Below, piece after piece: positions 12,351-25,900 of a DNA stretch of 64,000 nt. This DNA comes from Psococerastis gibbosa (lineage: Eukaryota > Arthropoda > Insecta > Psocodea > Psocidae). Made by a program: the position numbers and the translations under genes. The first letter of the stretch is position 1. Each line of letters starts with the position of its first letter. The notes beneath the pieces were generated by a model. The model was not told where the DNA came from. It saw only the letters and a list, made by a program, of their open reading frames with translations, and searched no databases. Where the stretch lies: the NCBI GenBank assembly GCA_963971405.1, contig OZ020490.1, positions 12,820,874 to 12,884,873 of the forward strand, in the 5' to 3' direction.

Positions 12351-13759
12351 ATGTTCGAGTAAACTCGGACCGGTTCTTATACATTATGGTGGACATAGAA
12401 CTGGTTGAGGGTATCCTGGGCAACGCTAAGTGGAAACTCCTAGCTGCTAGCCCTTTGACCACAGTGGCCTGAGACTTTCTGTGGTTAGCAATGAAGAGAC
12501 TCAGGCCGATATATCTATTGACAGGTTGCAATAAAAGATGTAAATAGCTTCCGTGTCTTGGCAATAAGATAACACAAGATGGAAAATCATGCCAAGAAAT
12601 CTCGAACAGGCCTCCTTCTAGCCCGATTAGCCTCTATCTCCTCCTATTATTTTATGTTACTCTGCCACAAAAAAAGGATCACAGTTTAGATTTCAAGAGT
12701 CCTCAAGTTTCACTTCAAGAAACCGTTGCCGGTTTTTGAGAGTAGTTCAGCCCAAATTGCTAATGTTCTAATGGCTCACTAAAACACCAGACGAGCAATA
12801 ATGCATAGTACCACATTATAAACTGATAGTGAGTTGACATGAATAGGTCGACCATCAAGTGTTTTTATTGTGACCTATAGAATTTCTGATGTTTCAGGGC
12901 TTACCAGAAAATAGGTATACAAACAGAACTATTACTATTTAGTTAAATATTGTAATCGTGCACTCTGTGGCAACTCTACGAGTTTACCGACAGCTAATCT
13001 GGAATTGCTAAATGACTGCAAGACAACGAAACTGTTGTTGACCATCCGAAATTTAGTGTAATAATCCGACTTTGAAGTCAAGTGGGTGTCAAGTAAATGT
13101 CAGGTGGAGGTGAAATGTTTGCGGTCTTTAGAGCCAATGGCGACTCGTTCCCATACTTGGTTCAGTCGAGCTGACGTCTGTTACAATGCCAATGAGAAGC
13201 GTGTCTGAGCTTTCCCATTGGTACTTATGGTCGGTGTGGGTTGACATCGAGAAATGAACTCCTAGCATTGAACAATACCAATACTGTCCTAAAACTGAGT
13301 TGTTCAAGAAAAATCACACTTCAAGTAGGCTTACGTATACATAAAAAGCCCATAATTTATAATAATAGGGCTAACTTGGCAAATAATTTGGGGGGGGGGG
13401 GGGTTGGACGTTAAACCAGGGTTGTCAAGGCGCCCTTGCTCAAAAACCATAATAATAATTACCCTTCATAGGACAGACGTTTTCGAAACAAAAAATATAA
13501 AAGAATCGGGAAGAAAGAGAACAGAAAAACTAATTGAAAGTCTATCTTACAAAAAATGATACATGCGAAGCGAGTTTCTGATGTGTCAGACTGTCATATA
13601 GTTCAACTCAGCGTAGTTTACCTATAACAGTGTTGCCATTTCATTTTTATTGTGTTCTATCTGTAAATGCATAATATAATTACAATAATATAATATAATT
13701 AAAATTACGCACTGTCCAGATATAAAAGTTGTGTGTCTTATTAAATATTAATAGTATAG

Positions 13760-13890
13760 AACAGGGGTCCTTCGCGAGTTGGCGGTTCGTAGAAGGTGGA
13801 GCGTTTTACAAAACCGAGATGACTGGAGGAGTGTTTTCAGACCAAAGTCCATCGTAAGGGCTGTAGAGCCAGAAGAAGGAGAAGAAGAAG
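13760..13890 (+). mobile_element. Retrotransposon 3' end with (GAA)n tail
   Basis: Contains the motif TTCGCGAGTTGGC...CCGAGATGACTGGAGG...GAGCCAGAAGAAGGAG, which recurs at 29163-29280, 25110-25195 and 62800-62945 and, reversed and tandemly repeated, at 7891-8655. Each copy ends in a GAA-rich tail, as expected of 3'-end retrotransposed fragments. Confidence 0.55.
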
Positions 13891-14244
13891 ATAGAACAGG
13901 GGTCGAGAACCCCAGGCTGGTGTGGCTCCACTCAGCTAAGGTTGGATGCCTACTCTTCCACAGAAAATAAATAATAATTACTGATTCATAAACAAATAAA
14001 ATTATACTTACTGGGCCCTATTAGTGCACATCCACGTAGGTTGTGTGCTTTAAAATGTTAAACTGTTTACTCTGCTTCATTTTATTTCAATATACACGAT
14101 GTATGTGTGTCGCTAGAACCATGAAAAGTGGCTTCATGCAAAAAAAAAAAAAAGATTTCCGACCCCTGTTATAAAACACATCTAACGAATTTTTCTTCGG
14201 CAAACATTCAGATTTTTTTGGTTTTTTGTTTAAAAAAAAAAAAA

Positions 14245-14340
14245 AAAAGTTAATCGCATGGAAACAATTCAACAAATACATCCGGTTTACCTCTTCAGTC
14301 GCCTCTATAGGTTAGTACCCGTGTTGAGCTACGACAGATT
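14245..14340 (-). mobile_element. tRNA-like SINE family 3, truncated
   Basis: Only the 3' part (CTACAGAGG-like, GGATG, ATGCGATTAAC) is recognisable against 55065-55222. Confidence 0.55.
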
Positions 14341-15099
14341 CAGATTTAATGTTCCCTTTGTTAATTCAAAGGTCTAGTTTACACACTAAAGCGTGGCAGC
14401 CGTACCTAACAACAACCGCGCGGTATTATTATTATGGAATATGTTGCATAAAATAAATAAACAAATGTATATGTAGACAGCTGTCAGCGGGGCTATCAGG
14501 TATACCAGCCCGCATTGAAGAAAGTTGCCCCGATTCTGGCGTAACAGACACTCCAGCCTGGAAAAAATTGGAACGGTGCGGCCGTTGCGTGTTAATTTTA
14601 TGCAAGGACGAGAGACAGTAGAGTGATGGCATGATACCATAAATCAGCGCATTCTTTTAATTACTACAACGTACTTTACAATATTGCCCTATTTCTTCGC
14701 CTATATCTATGTTTCCACCCCCTTCTTTCAAATAGGCTACAATATTTGAGGAGCATCAAAAAGGCGATTTGTCACAGTAAATAATTTTTGAGTTGGTGGA
14801 GGGTGGTATCACTGGAATTTTCCCACTAACTGCTACAAAAATTGTAATTAAAATAATATTACATTAAGTATTTATTAATTAATATTTAAAAAATGTAATT
14901 ATTCTTACATTCTTAACTGTTATAAATTAATAGGGGGCTCCGGCAAGGGTTAAGCCTTTGTGGTCCCCCCGGCCCTCACCACCATTTATTGTAATATGTT
15001 GTTGACCTGTTGTATGCTGTAAATTATTATAAATTATAAAACTATATTATATTTAAATCTGCTGTTGACATCTAGACAACTAAAATTGTACTCCGGAGC

Positions 15100-15215
15100 T
15101 AAGGTCGTGCCCAAGTTTTTGATTCCGGGGGGGGGGGTCCCAAAAATTGTTTACGTCATTTATTAATGAACTAATGGACCCTTGGACCGCCCCCTGGCCC
15201 CTGGGCACGGCCCTG
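15100..15215. mobile_element. Short hAT-type MITE just upstream of the first chitinase-like exon
   Basis: Ends read TAAGGTCGTGCCC and GGGCACGGCCCTG, inverted. Flanking octamers TCCGGAGC (15092-15099) and TCCGGAAC (15216-15223) match at 7 of 8. It ends 65 bp before the exon's acceptor. Confidence 0.65.
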
Positions 15216-15280
15216 TCCGGAACCCAGAGGTTTCAGATAGTAAAGTACATTAATTACAATATTGATTTCTATTGTTGCAG

Positions 15281-15346
15281 TGTGAAGTTTAGACCATGAG
15301 AGATTTCAAGTGATGCACAGGATTTGCTGACGAAAGGTGGCGTAAA
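15281..15346 (+). promoter_or_regulatory. 5' leader of the chitinase-like gene with two overlapping uORFs
   Basis: A good 3' splice acceptor (pyrimidine-rich, ending TTGCAG at 15280) precedes the first coding exon, so an upstream non-coding exon is likely but not located. The 66-nt leader carries two short upstream ORFs: ATG 15296 to TGA 15313 (five codons, CC before ATG and A at -3) and ATG 15313 to TGA 15330 (five codons). They overlap as TGATG. The main ATG at 15347 follows 16 nt later, so initiation would need reinitiation or leaky scanning. If the acceptor is not used, the leader would extend further upstream. Confidence 0.5.
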
Positions 15347-16150
15347 ATGGCCACCAAATCGCCCAACAACATGGCGTCTATCACCATTTTCTCCATCTTT
15401 TTCGCCCTGCTCTCGGGCTCCTACGGTAAGTGACTTATGTATTTTATCAACAAACATACAAAATTTAAATCATATGTCTATGGCAGACATTGCTGAACGA
15501 AAATAGTTTGCCTACATACCAACATAATTAGGGCACAGAGGAACTGAAGAAGGAAGGAGGACGCAGGAGCTCAAACGTACCAAGAGCTGAAGAGGAAGTC
15601 GCAGGACTGAGAGAACTGGAGGATGATAGGCAGGGAGTTGCTGCCAACCAATTGTTGAGATTGTGACATCCAAAGAAGAGGTGCCAACATTTATCTGTGC
15701 AAACGGTAACGATGCGATACGTACAATATTTTATTTCCGTACTTGCATAGTAGTACTACTACCTAACGCAATAGTATTGAAACATAGAAACTCTTTGGTT
15801 TGATTGGCCTGTCAATAGTTACATGTCTCCAGTAAAAAAGAAAAATTGGGTTAGACATAAGAGAGAGAAGGGCCGAAAATTAAACCAATAGGGAAATAAA
15901 CAGAATTTTCTTTAAATAATTTATCTATTACACGAGTATAACAAATAAAATTGTCTCCTTTTTAACTTTGTAATATTTTCAATACATATTTGTAAATAAA
16001 TTATTCCTATCATAGTACCGTAAAATATATAAAACCTTAAATTAAAAAACACGAAAAGGTCGAAACCGCTCGTATTTTTAGTGTTTTATGTAATATTTAC
16101 AAAGTTATATTGTAATGTATTTAAATATATATAGGCCTACGAGTATACTG

Positions 16151-16228
<78 letters not shown>

Positions 16229-19200
16229 GTCGTTATTGAAGAAAAAAATGTAGATACAGCGATATTAGGGCTATGTCATATATATACAATACATATAAAA
16301 ACAACAGTAATGACATAACTAAAGTTTCAAGTTTCCCATTTTTAAACGAAAGAAGAAAGTACCTACTGTAGTAGTATTATTTTGAAAAAATGCTTTTTGT
16401 TACGACCTGTTGCAGATTAATGAACAAATAAGCATATACAGTATTGTTAAATTACATTGACGCTGTATTCTATATTTTATTTGTCACATTTCAACTGGTC
16501 CCACTGTTTAGTGGCAGCAACATGGCGCGATCGCGCGAAAACACAAATAGAGTTCTAACACGTTTAATGCGACATTTTCTTTAAAATTTTTTTTTTTTTT
16601 TTTTTTTCAGGCGCCAAATGTCCAGAAGTGGCCGAACCTTTAAAACACATCGTGTGCTACTATGAGGGTACAACCGCCATAGAAAATGTTAACTTATGCA
16701 ACTGCACACATCTAATTTTTAGCAACCTCACAACCATTTCCGAAGACTTCAGACTAACAGAACAACAAGGTAAGTTTTTTTTTTATGGTTTAAAAAGTCT
16801 TTAAAAATTATCGAGCGCTAAGCAAAATTGTTAATAGCTCAATATGGGTTAGAAATGTTTGGGAAATAATTATCATCCCCTACTCTCTGAACCTTTCAGT
16901 ACATTTTATTTATTTTAAAATTACGCTTTTCAGTTTATTTGTGCTCCACGACCAGGTTATGCGTACTTGTATGGATAGTCTAAGACTCGTATTTGTACTT
17001 GGTTAAGTCATGTTTTTGCGTCAATAGTGAGCTTGTCTCGACTTGTCCATTATCGCTTATAGCCGGTGTAGATTGGCATCGAGAACGTCTACCAGTTTGC
17101 CGATGGTAAAAAATCCACACGGAAACAATGCAAAATGTCCAAATTCCATGGGGTCGTTGGCATTAGACAAGAGACCAATTGGCTGCTATAAGGTTCAGGA
17201 AAAGCTATTTAAAAAGAAAAATACTACAATAGGTGGATAGCCAATACACTAATAGAGACACTAAAAAAGAACATTGAAAAATATAACTCTAACAATAAAC
17301 CTATTTAAGCCTTATTATTAAAACTCAGAATTATGTCTAGAGACAAAATTCGTAGAGCTACGATCGAGATTTCAGGTAAAATTTAATTTTGTACACGCGT
17401 GAGGGGGTTTTCTCCACGGTTAATTCTTACACAGTAGCTTCATCGTTACACCCGGTCTGGTTATATCGTTAAAGTATATTAACTAAATCACAAATCAGTT
17501 CTACAAGCATTACCATAATGATTGGACAGGTCTCAAAAATGATTGGCACTTGGTAGGTACAGGTGCAACCGCCGAAGGCGCCCATTCCACATATGAACAA
17601 CGTCAATGAACATTATGAAATTGAAGGACATTTCAATTTTACTCTATGCCATTGTTAAAATTGATCAATTATCAATTGATCATAGAGTAAACTCACAAAC
17701 AATCTAAAATTAAGAAATGGCGTCATGGGATATGACAAGTACAACTATTTTAATTGATTTCTCTAAAAAGAAAGCATTTCTGTATAAAAATTATAATAAG
17801 GTTTAAATAATAACAAACAAACAAATACAATTTCAAGAAACAAATGCAAACAAATTTTAAAAATTTGGCGCATACGCTTCAATTAAAAATTGTCAATTTT
17901 TGAAAAAAACATATGGAATGGCCCCCCTCAATGAGAAATTGAAATGTCCTTCAATTTCATAATTTTCATTGACGTTGTACGTATGTGGAATGGGCGCCGA
18001 AGTTGTAGCGCCTTAGTTAATGAACCTTAATAGACGGTACTATTTCGCAAGACCTGATAGATGAGATATGTATCTTCTAAACCGAAATTAGGTCTGCAAC
18101 CGGTCAAACGCCTTGAAAATTATATGTTGCTGATACTACAGGTTCAACTGACCCTGGCCATGGAGAATGTTAATTTATTGTATGTCAATGAACGCAAACT
18201 GATCATAGTTTCTTATCTAACTTTAATCATAAAACATCATTATCATATCCTACAATGTTCATATGCCAACAATATGCACCAAGCGGATCCACAGGGGTAA
18301 ATTCATATGTTAGCAATTTTTTTTTAAATTGAATAAAACTCAAATCATCAGCAAAAATAATTACCTTTTAACTTAGATGCAACTTGTGACCCCCCCCCCC
18401 CCCTAAATTTTCCGCTGGATCCGTCTTTGGCGGGGTTTCCACATACGTTAATGGTCAATGACAAATGTGGTATTGACGTTTTAGCAGACATTAGAGACAT
18501 ACTAAAAATGTCTGCTACCACGTCAAAACTATATTTACCATTTACCATTGACGAATGTGGAAACCACGCCTTTACTATGCACACTACCAAGTTTACTGAA
18601 GTTTATATTAGTTTGGCATTCTGCTTCTTCATCATCAACATCATCTGACTATGGCTGTGTACCGGTACTTATATGTACTTATGTATAACCATTAAACTTA
18701 ATAATAATAATTTCTTTTTTTTCTGAATTAATACACATTTTTTCCTTAAATAGGGCATCCCCAAGCCTAAGGGCGCGTGGGGAAACACCCAATGCCCTAC
18801 CTAATTTGGCCTACGCATATAAAAAAAAATGCACAAACAAAGAATCTAGGCCTAGTTATGGGAGTCTAGTTGGTATTTTATAAAATCAGTAACAAAATTT
18901 CCTATTGATTTTTTTTATCTAGTTTCAAGAGGGACACGTTTGCACTCATTGTAGAATTAAATAGCTTCATTTTTTCATAGCTCTTTGGCGGCGTTTCCAC
19001 ATACGTCAATGGTCAATGGTAAATATGGTTTTGACGTGGTAGCAGACATTTTTAGTATGTCTTTTTAGCCGGCCGCCATACCAAGTTGAATCCAGCGGAC
19101 CAGAGCAGGTTCAAAAAGCTGCAGATAAATTGGTCACCTCCGAACTAATCGTGTGACTTCACTGAGTTTCCCAAGTGGTTCGGAATCCACTATAATCAGG

Positions 19201-22200
19201 AGGTCCACTGGAGTCCTATGGGCCCACACCGTGGCCTGGGACTGTGTCAAACCACTACTACTACTACTAGTATGTCTTTAATGTCTGCTAAAACGTCAAT
19301 ACCACATTTACCATAGACGTATGTGGAAACCCCGCCTTTGCAACTTTGAAATAAGAGATACCGTAACTGAAATTGCAACCCTCACGCTTACACCTAGACC
19401 TATTGAAAAAGTGACCTTAAAAAAAGATCAACTCGCAGCCTTAAGCCTGTTTTTCACACAACGCAACGCCAACACGAAAACAAACGATCATAACAAGAAG
19501 AACATCGGCCTCAAGTCATTCTGCCGGCCCTTGGGGCACTCCTGCGCTCAAACATATTATTACTTACTCATCTCCGCCAACCTTCTTCTTCAGCTATTTG
19601 GATCACACTCCTTGGGCAAGGTTATGGCTTAACATTGTCGGCTTATTCATGGTCGTAGCCAGCCTTTCTCCAAACCCGTAGTGACTCATCAGAAAAAGCT
19701 TGTCCATACACTATAGAATAATCTAAAAATGGCCATAGGCTACCCACTGAAGGCTGGGATCGCATTGTAACCATTCATGTATAGTATCGGGTTAGCATTG
19801 TATTGCGGTTTCGTAAATTATGACTCGAGGGTGTTTTCTGTGAAAGGCACTGTCCTTTGCGGGCTCCTTTAGAGCTTGTTGTGCTAGCTTAAGGTTTTAT
19901 TTTATTATAAAGTAAGGGTAACTTAGGTTATATTTTATATGAAATACACAGCGTTTTTAATGGCGTCTAAAATCCTCTTTTCTTCTTCTTTAAATGCCTC
20001 TTTTCTCGAATAAAGACTTTTTGTTCTATTACTAAGCCAACCTAGCGGAGTTAGGGCTATAAAGCCCTCTCTTACACTCAACTAGGAAGGCCCGGGACCG
20101 CCTGCTTTACATGCCCTCCGAATCATGGCCAGAAAATGTAGCAAATGGCAATCATCATGGCAATTTGCACCGTAGAGACTTCTCCTTTGAAAACGGAAGT
20201 CGGGCTCTTCTTCTGGCGGGTGCCCTCTGTCCTTCTATCTTCCCTTATTACATGGCCGAAGTAGGTTAGTTTCCATTTCTTAACCGTCAGAGTCTAATAC
20301 CGATGCACTAAATCCGTCCTTCCCCAGCAAATCAGCCCCTATCAAAGCAATAGGGGCATAGGGTCTTGGACTGTAGTAGAGAGAGATCAATCTAAGAAGA
20401 AGAAGATGAGAAGGTGCTTATCAGCAGTTAAACTGTAATATGTCGTTCGCATTTCATAGACTACGGCACCCAAATTATAACCAGATAGTGATGTAAATAC
20501 GATAATCGGTAAGGCAGGCAACGGAACCTTTGGAGGGACGAACTGGAGAGTGAATTGGGAAAGATGCCGTGTCATGTGGTGGCTTGACATCGAAACACAA
20601 AAGAATTGGGCTGTCTGGAGAGACGTGATGTAAAGCTAGGTTGGCTTAGTAATGGAAACAATAAAAAGTCCTTATTTATTTATTTATTTATTTATTTAAA
20701 GCTCATCCCAAGTAACGCCAGTAACGCCAAAGTAATAGAAGAAGAAGAAGAAGTGGCGTAAAAATTCACAGCTAGGTTATCCCAGAGTTCTAAATATGCC
20801 AACGCAAGGCCGTAGCCAAGGGGGGGTTCATGGGGGTTCAACACCCCCCCCCCCATCCCGAAATGAAATGGCTTGATACTATTTTGAGAGGAAAAATAAA
20901 AACCACTATGTAATATCCAATAAAATTTCTAAACCCCCCCCCCCCCCCCCGAAAAAAAATCATGGCTACGGCCTTGTGCCAACGGCCTTACCATGTTGAA
21001 TCCATGAGAGCAGAGCATGTTTCAAACTGCGGCAAACTTGGTAGTGTGCACAGCGTTGGCATTGGAACATGGTGGGACGTATGATAACGCGCTGAGACTA
21101 TACCAGTCAGTCTACGTGCGCATTGAGTCCCGGTCACCTCCGATTTAATCGTGATGTGATTTTACCTTGTTCCCCCAAGTGGTTCGGAATCCACTATAAT
21201 CAGGAGGTCCACCCTGTCAGTCAGCTCACCTTTCCCCCGAGGTAAAAGAGTCTGCCCGTAGGGTGCCTCAATTTAAAAAACAGACTCACTCCCCCCCCCC
21301 CCCCCCCGCCAGGCTGACAGGCTTGCTTAAAGCAGAAATGCTGAAAGCAGGCCTTGGAAACAACAACAACAACCGTTCTAAATAGGTTAGACGGGAGATT
21401 CGGTTCCCGCCAAAACTTATTTTTTTAATTTCCTAGCCACCCGCCATGTCTCCTGTGACCAGTCATTGAAACGACGTGGCAAGTGGCTTCAGGATTCATA
21501 ACACTTTGGGCGGGCTGGAAAGTCCCATCTATCCTATGTAGAACTCTATAGTTTGGTTGTCCCCGAGGATACACACAATGATGATGAACCAGTAGAATCC
21601 AGGCTGATGGGCCGTGATTGATATGGAAGTAAACTTCCAAACATTTCGTCAACAGCTGCGGTCATCAGTCTACGCAGTGCCACTGGAGATGTCGACGGCA
21701 GCTGTTGACGAAACGCTTGGAAGTTCACTTTCATATCGATCGCGGTCCATTAGCCCGCATTCTACTGGTTCTTCAGCTGAATCCGGCCGTGAAAACCTTT
21801 GCAGTTGTTACAATCCACACAATCTTCTATAAATAGACCCGTTGAAACCAATAGCTGCAAACCGGGTTGAAGCATAAATAACCCAGGCCTAATTATTTTC
21901 CCTCATTAAATTGGCAATCGAAATTAGCATAGGTATGCTAGGTGGTGCCCATTGTTATATACTGACGCCACAACAATGGATGCATGATTGTAATGAAATT
22001 AATGCACAAGCTATTCATTTATTGGTAGGTGCTATGTCAATTAGACAGGTTGGCACTATCCTAGTGATTGTTTAAGACCGGGTGTACCTTTCTTGCATCC
22101 TACAGGTACATAAATCATATGGAATATTATCTTCGGGGCATATGAATCAGGCATTGGCATCATATATGTCGTGGCTTTATTTGAGGTCAATCCATTGATA

Positions 22201-22917
22201 TTCCTTTTTAATCGCTAGATCTTGCTAGTATAAATAAATAAATATTGACTTTATTTGTTCTATTACTAAGCCAACCTAGCGGAGTTAGGGCTATAAAGCC
22301 CTCTCTTATAGGAAGACCCGGAACCGCCTGCTTTACATGCCCTCCAAAGCAGGGTCAGAAAATGCAGCAAGTGTGGGACTCGAACCAACAATCTTTCGGG
22401 TGAAAGTCGGAGTCTGTACCACTACGGTACATGTCCCGACTAGTAATGGGTAATGAGGTAAAAGAATTTGGGTCTAATTGGATTTTGAACTGTGGACGTC
22501 TCTTACTGCACCTGATTTCCTCAGTGGGTTAAGCTGCGAGTATTGGTAGACTACTTATTGTCTCCATGCTTGTTATTGCGTAGAAAATACCATGTTGCCA
22601 AGATTTTTCAATTTTTAAACCCCTCCGAGGCAGCCTACTCTCTCGTAGAGATTTCAAAAATTTGTAAACAAGAAATGGCTATGAATTTTGACAAAACTAA
22701 TTAATATCTCGTTCCACAGCCGCAAAGTTATGAAAATGGTCAGATGAATAATTCATAAAAAATGTAAGCCTTCGAACGAAATTTACATTTTCTCACGTGA
22801 AATATTATTTATCCTGAAACCCCCGTAATTGAACAATAAACCGGTATAATATATAGTACTTTTTTATTTTATAGGTCAGAAGTGGTTGGACCTTGTAGTT
22901 GGAAATGGTTGTATACC

Positions 22918-22963
<46 letters not shown>

Positions 22964-25900
22964 TAGAATAGTATTACGCCAGTCGAGGAAACATACTTCT
23001 GTTTGAAAAAAGCTTGATTTGAGGTCCGGGTCTTCCCCCCCCCTGAAAAAAAAATTCTGGCTACGGCACGGTCTGGTTTCTAAACTTCCACAAACCTATT
23101 CGTGCACCAGTTAAAAAAAAAAACGTGGGAAGTGTGTGGAATCCTAAGAATCCTCTCCCTTCACCACTGACCACCACACAAGTCAATGAATACTTTGCTG
23201 ACAAGTAGGGACGGATCCAGCCCATTTTTTTGGGGGGGGGCGGGTAGTTGGGGGTCAAGATAGGAAAGACATATGTAGGATCGATTAAATCGGAGCGTGA
23301 TACATTGAATTACAATAGATTTACTAAATTTGGAAGGGCAGCTACCTCCCCCCTGCCTCTCATCCCTGCATCCGTCCATGCTGACAAGTTTAGTGAGATG
23401 TAATAGAAAGACAAGCTTAAGTCATCGCGTGGTAAAGCAGTGTATTTGCCAATATAGAGATATGAATCCCAGTGGACATCATGATGATATATTTTCACCA
23501 AGGCGATCTAAAACAAATATAACAACGCCCTATTACACGATTTATATGCAAATTCAGAACGCATTGTCCTGCTAGCCCACGCTTGTAATAAATCTTTTCT
23601 ATAAAGAAAACAATAAATGAGTTAGCACGCATGATAAATGAGTCCGACCTGATTTAATTTTCTGTAGGTACAATATCAACTACACGTAGATTGACCTAGG
23701 TTAAAATAATGCAAATGGGTTAGCCCAAATGTGTATTTTCAGGAAAGCGGCTATTCCACTGGTCAATATTCTTTCAATAATTGATGAGATTTTTTCTTTT
23801 AGGCAGCAATTACACCGACGTCAATAATGATAGTAATGGTGATATTGACGTGGTAGCAGACATTTTTAGACTGCCTTTAATGTCTGCTACCACGTCAATC
23901 ACGTCAATATCACCATTACTAACACTATTGACGTCGGTGTGATTGGCTCATAACCTATGTAATCTCATCAATTATTGATGCACAAATGATGGAATATTGA
24001 CCAGTGGAATACACGCCTAATGGGAATCGCCATTTAGACTACGTTGTATTAGCAACAATTCTTCTTCTCCTTTAAATGCAGCTCTTTTAACGAAGTTGAC
24101 GACCATCATAGCAATTTGTACCTTGGAGACTGCTGCCCTAAAAAGGACACTTGCCAAGCCACTAACTCAGTTTTTTCAACCAGGATGTTCTTCTTCTGCC
24201 GGGAGCTCTCTATATTCCCTTGGATTATATCTTCCGTAGGACACGCAGAAAGCGATATTCTTCCTCATCATATGACCAAAATATGTTAGTTTCCTTTTTA
24301 AAACAGTCAGCAGTAACTCGGCTACTGTATCCATTCGCCTCAAGACCTCAGCATTAGGGACAATATATATATATAAGATATGCAGAGCATTCGTCTGTAC
24401 ATTCATATATCCCATTCATTTCGTTTATCCCTAATTTCACCCAACCCATAACTGGCCGGTCTTATGCCAAAGTGAACCAAGCGCCAAATAGTGAAATTTT
24501 TAACTAAATGCATTCTGGTAGAGAAAAATATACTGAACGTTCTGCCAGAGTGCTCAAAGTCGTAGGTTGCAGGTTTTTATTAAGGATTTATACTACTAGG
24601 AGATAAAGGGTCAACTACAGAGAGCCTCAGACTTCTTCAAAGTTGAATTTTTCAAAATCACATCATTGCCGCTTGGTTCACTGTGGCATAAGACCGGCCA
24701 ACTATGCTATTTAGCTCCCTACATTCCAATATAATCTGTGGCCTACCTATAATAATGTTTGGCCTATAACTTAATATGATACACACAGATGCGCATTATT
24801 CTCTTACGCAACTCTAGATCTGGAGCATTGGTCGAATGTGGTCAGCATACCCGTTTAGCGAGATGAAACCCCACCGGACCGCATCTGTCGGTATAGCCTG
24901 GAGGTGGCCAAGCCTTAAACACTCTCTTTATACCTGGGTTACATCATGTTAAGGCTGTCTGGTCTAGGCATAGCGCCGTGACCAAAAACAATTAAAAGTC
25001 GCCCCAATTATCTCTGATGTATTGTGGTTGAGTTAGACTCCCAATTCGAATCATGAAACCCCTAAAAGGACTCGAAAGATGGAATAGAAACTGAATGAGT
25101 TCGAAGTCTGTGTAGGTATATGGCAGAGCGTCGTTCAAAACCGATTTTAAAGAGTGTTGTCGAGTCAAGGGTTGTAGAGCCAGATGAAGAAGAATAAAAA
25201 GATGATGCATTCGAGGGAATAAATACAAGATTAGTATAATCGATTAAAATGTAAAAAAAAGAATAAAATCATTACGATCAACCGGTGAAGGATGATCCTA
25301 CAACTTTTCAAGAAGGCTACTCTAGTAATTACGTTATACAGCATCTGCTAATCTGTTTGGAGGAAGTGGAAGATCTACTACAGGGATCACTAGAGGGAAC
25401 AAGATCAGGTGCAAAAAGAGGGTGAAAGGAGAGACATTAAGTTGGGAGGATAAAACAGGGGTTGGGGATAAAGGTTGGGGGTAAAATAGTACTTGAATAA
25501 ATGAGACTCAGAAAGGTTGGTTGGCGTTAACAGGGCAATAGGACAAGCTGAATGACGACTATGATGGTGATGAATGTCCCCACGAAGAAAATTCGATAAA
25601 TCGTCCTAAATCTACTAAATACTACTAGTACTAAAGTACTTATGAGAGGAGTGTCTCATGAGTTTAGGAGTAGCATTGGTACCAATTCCGCTGTATGGAC
25701 CACAAAACGACTACTTTATAAGACAAATGGTAAGAATAGTCTTATTACCTTTCGTCTGACAAAACCAGACCTACTATTACAATGCTTTAAGCTTTGAGAC
25801 AAGGAAAAATAGGGCAGTAGAAATTAAATCTTTTATTTGATGAGTAGCGAGGTGATAATGAATGAAATTGTACTGGTATCAATGGATACTGACAAATAGG

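Larger units (their letters stand above)
1..15280. other. Intergenic repeat-rich region, no host gene recognised
   Basis: No exon with host-protein similarity is seen. The region holds decayed 3' ends of non-LTR retrotransposons (1032-1769, 2476-2883, 7014-7142, 13760-13890), SINE copies, hAT-type MITEs, a (TCTG)n-bearing inverted-repeat element in two orientations, a tandem array at 7891-8655 and long G/C homopolymers. Stretches such as 4900-6200, 10620-10960 and 12560-13750 show nothing I can identify. Confidence 0.7.

Noticed and set aside
16115-16318. Poly-asparagine ORF
   Set aside because: Translation of an (AAT)n microsatellite in intron 1.
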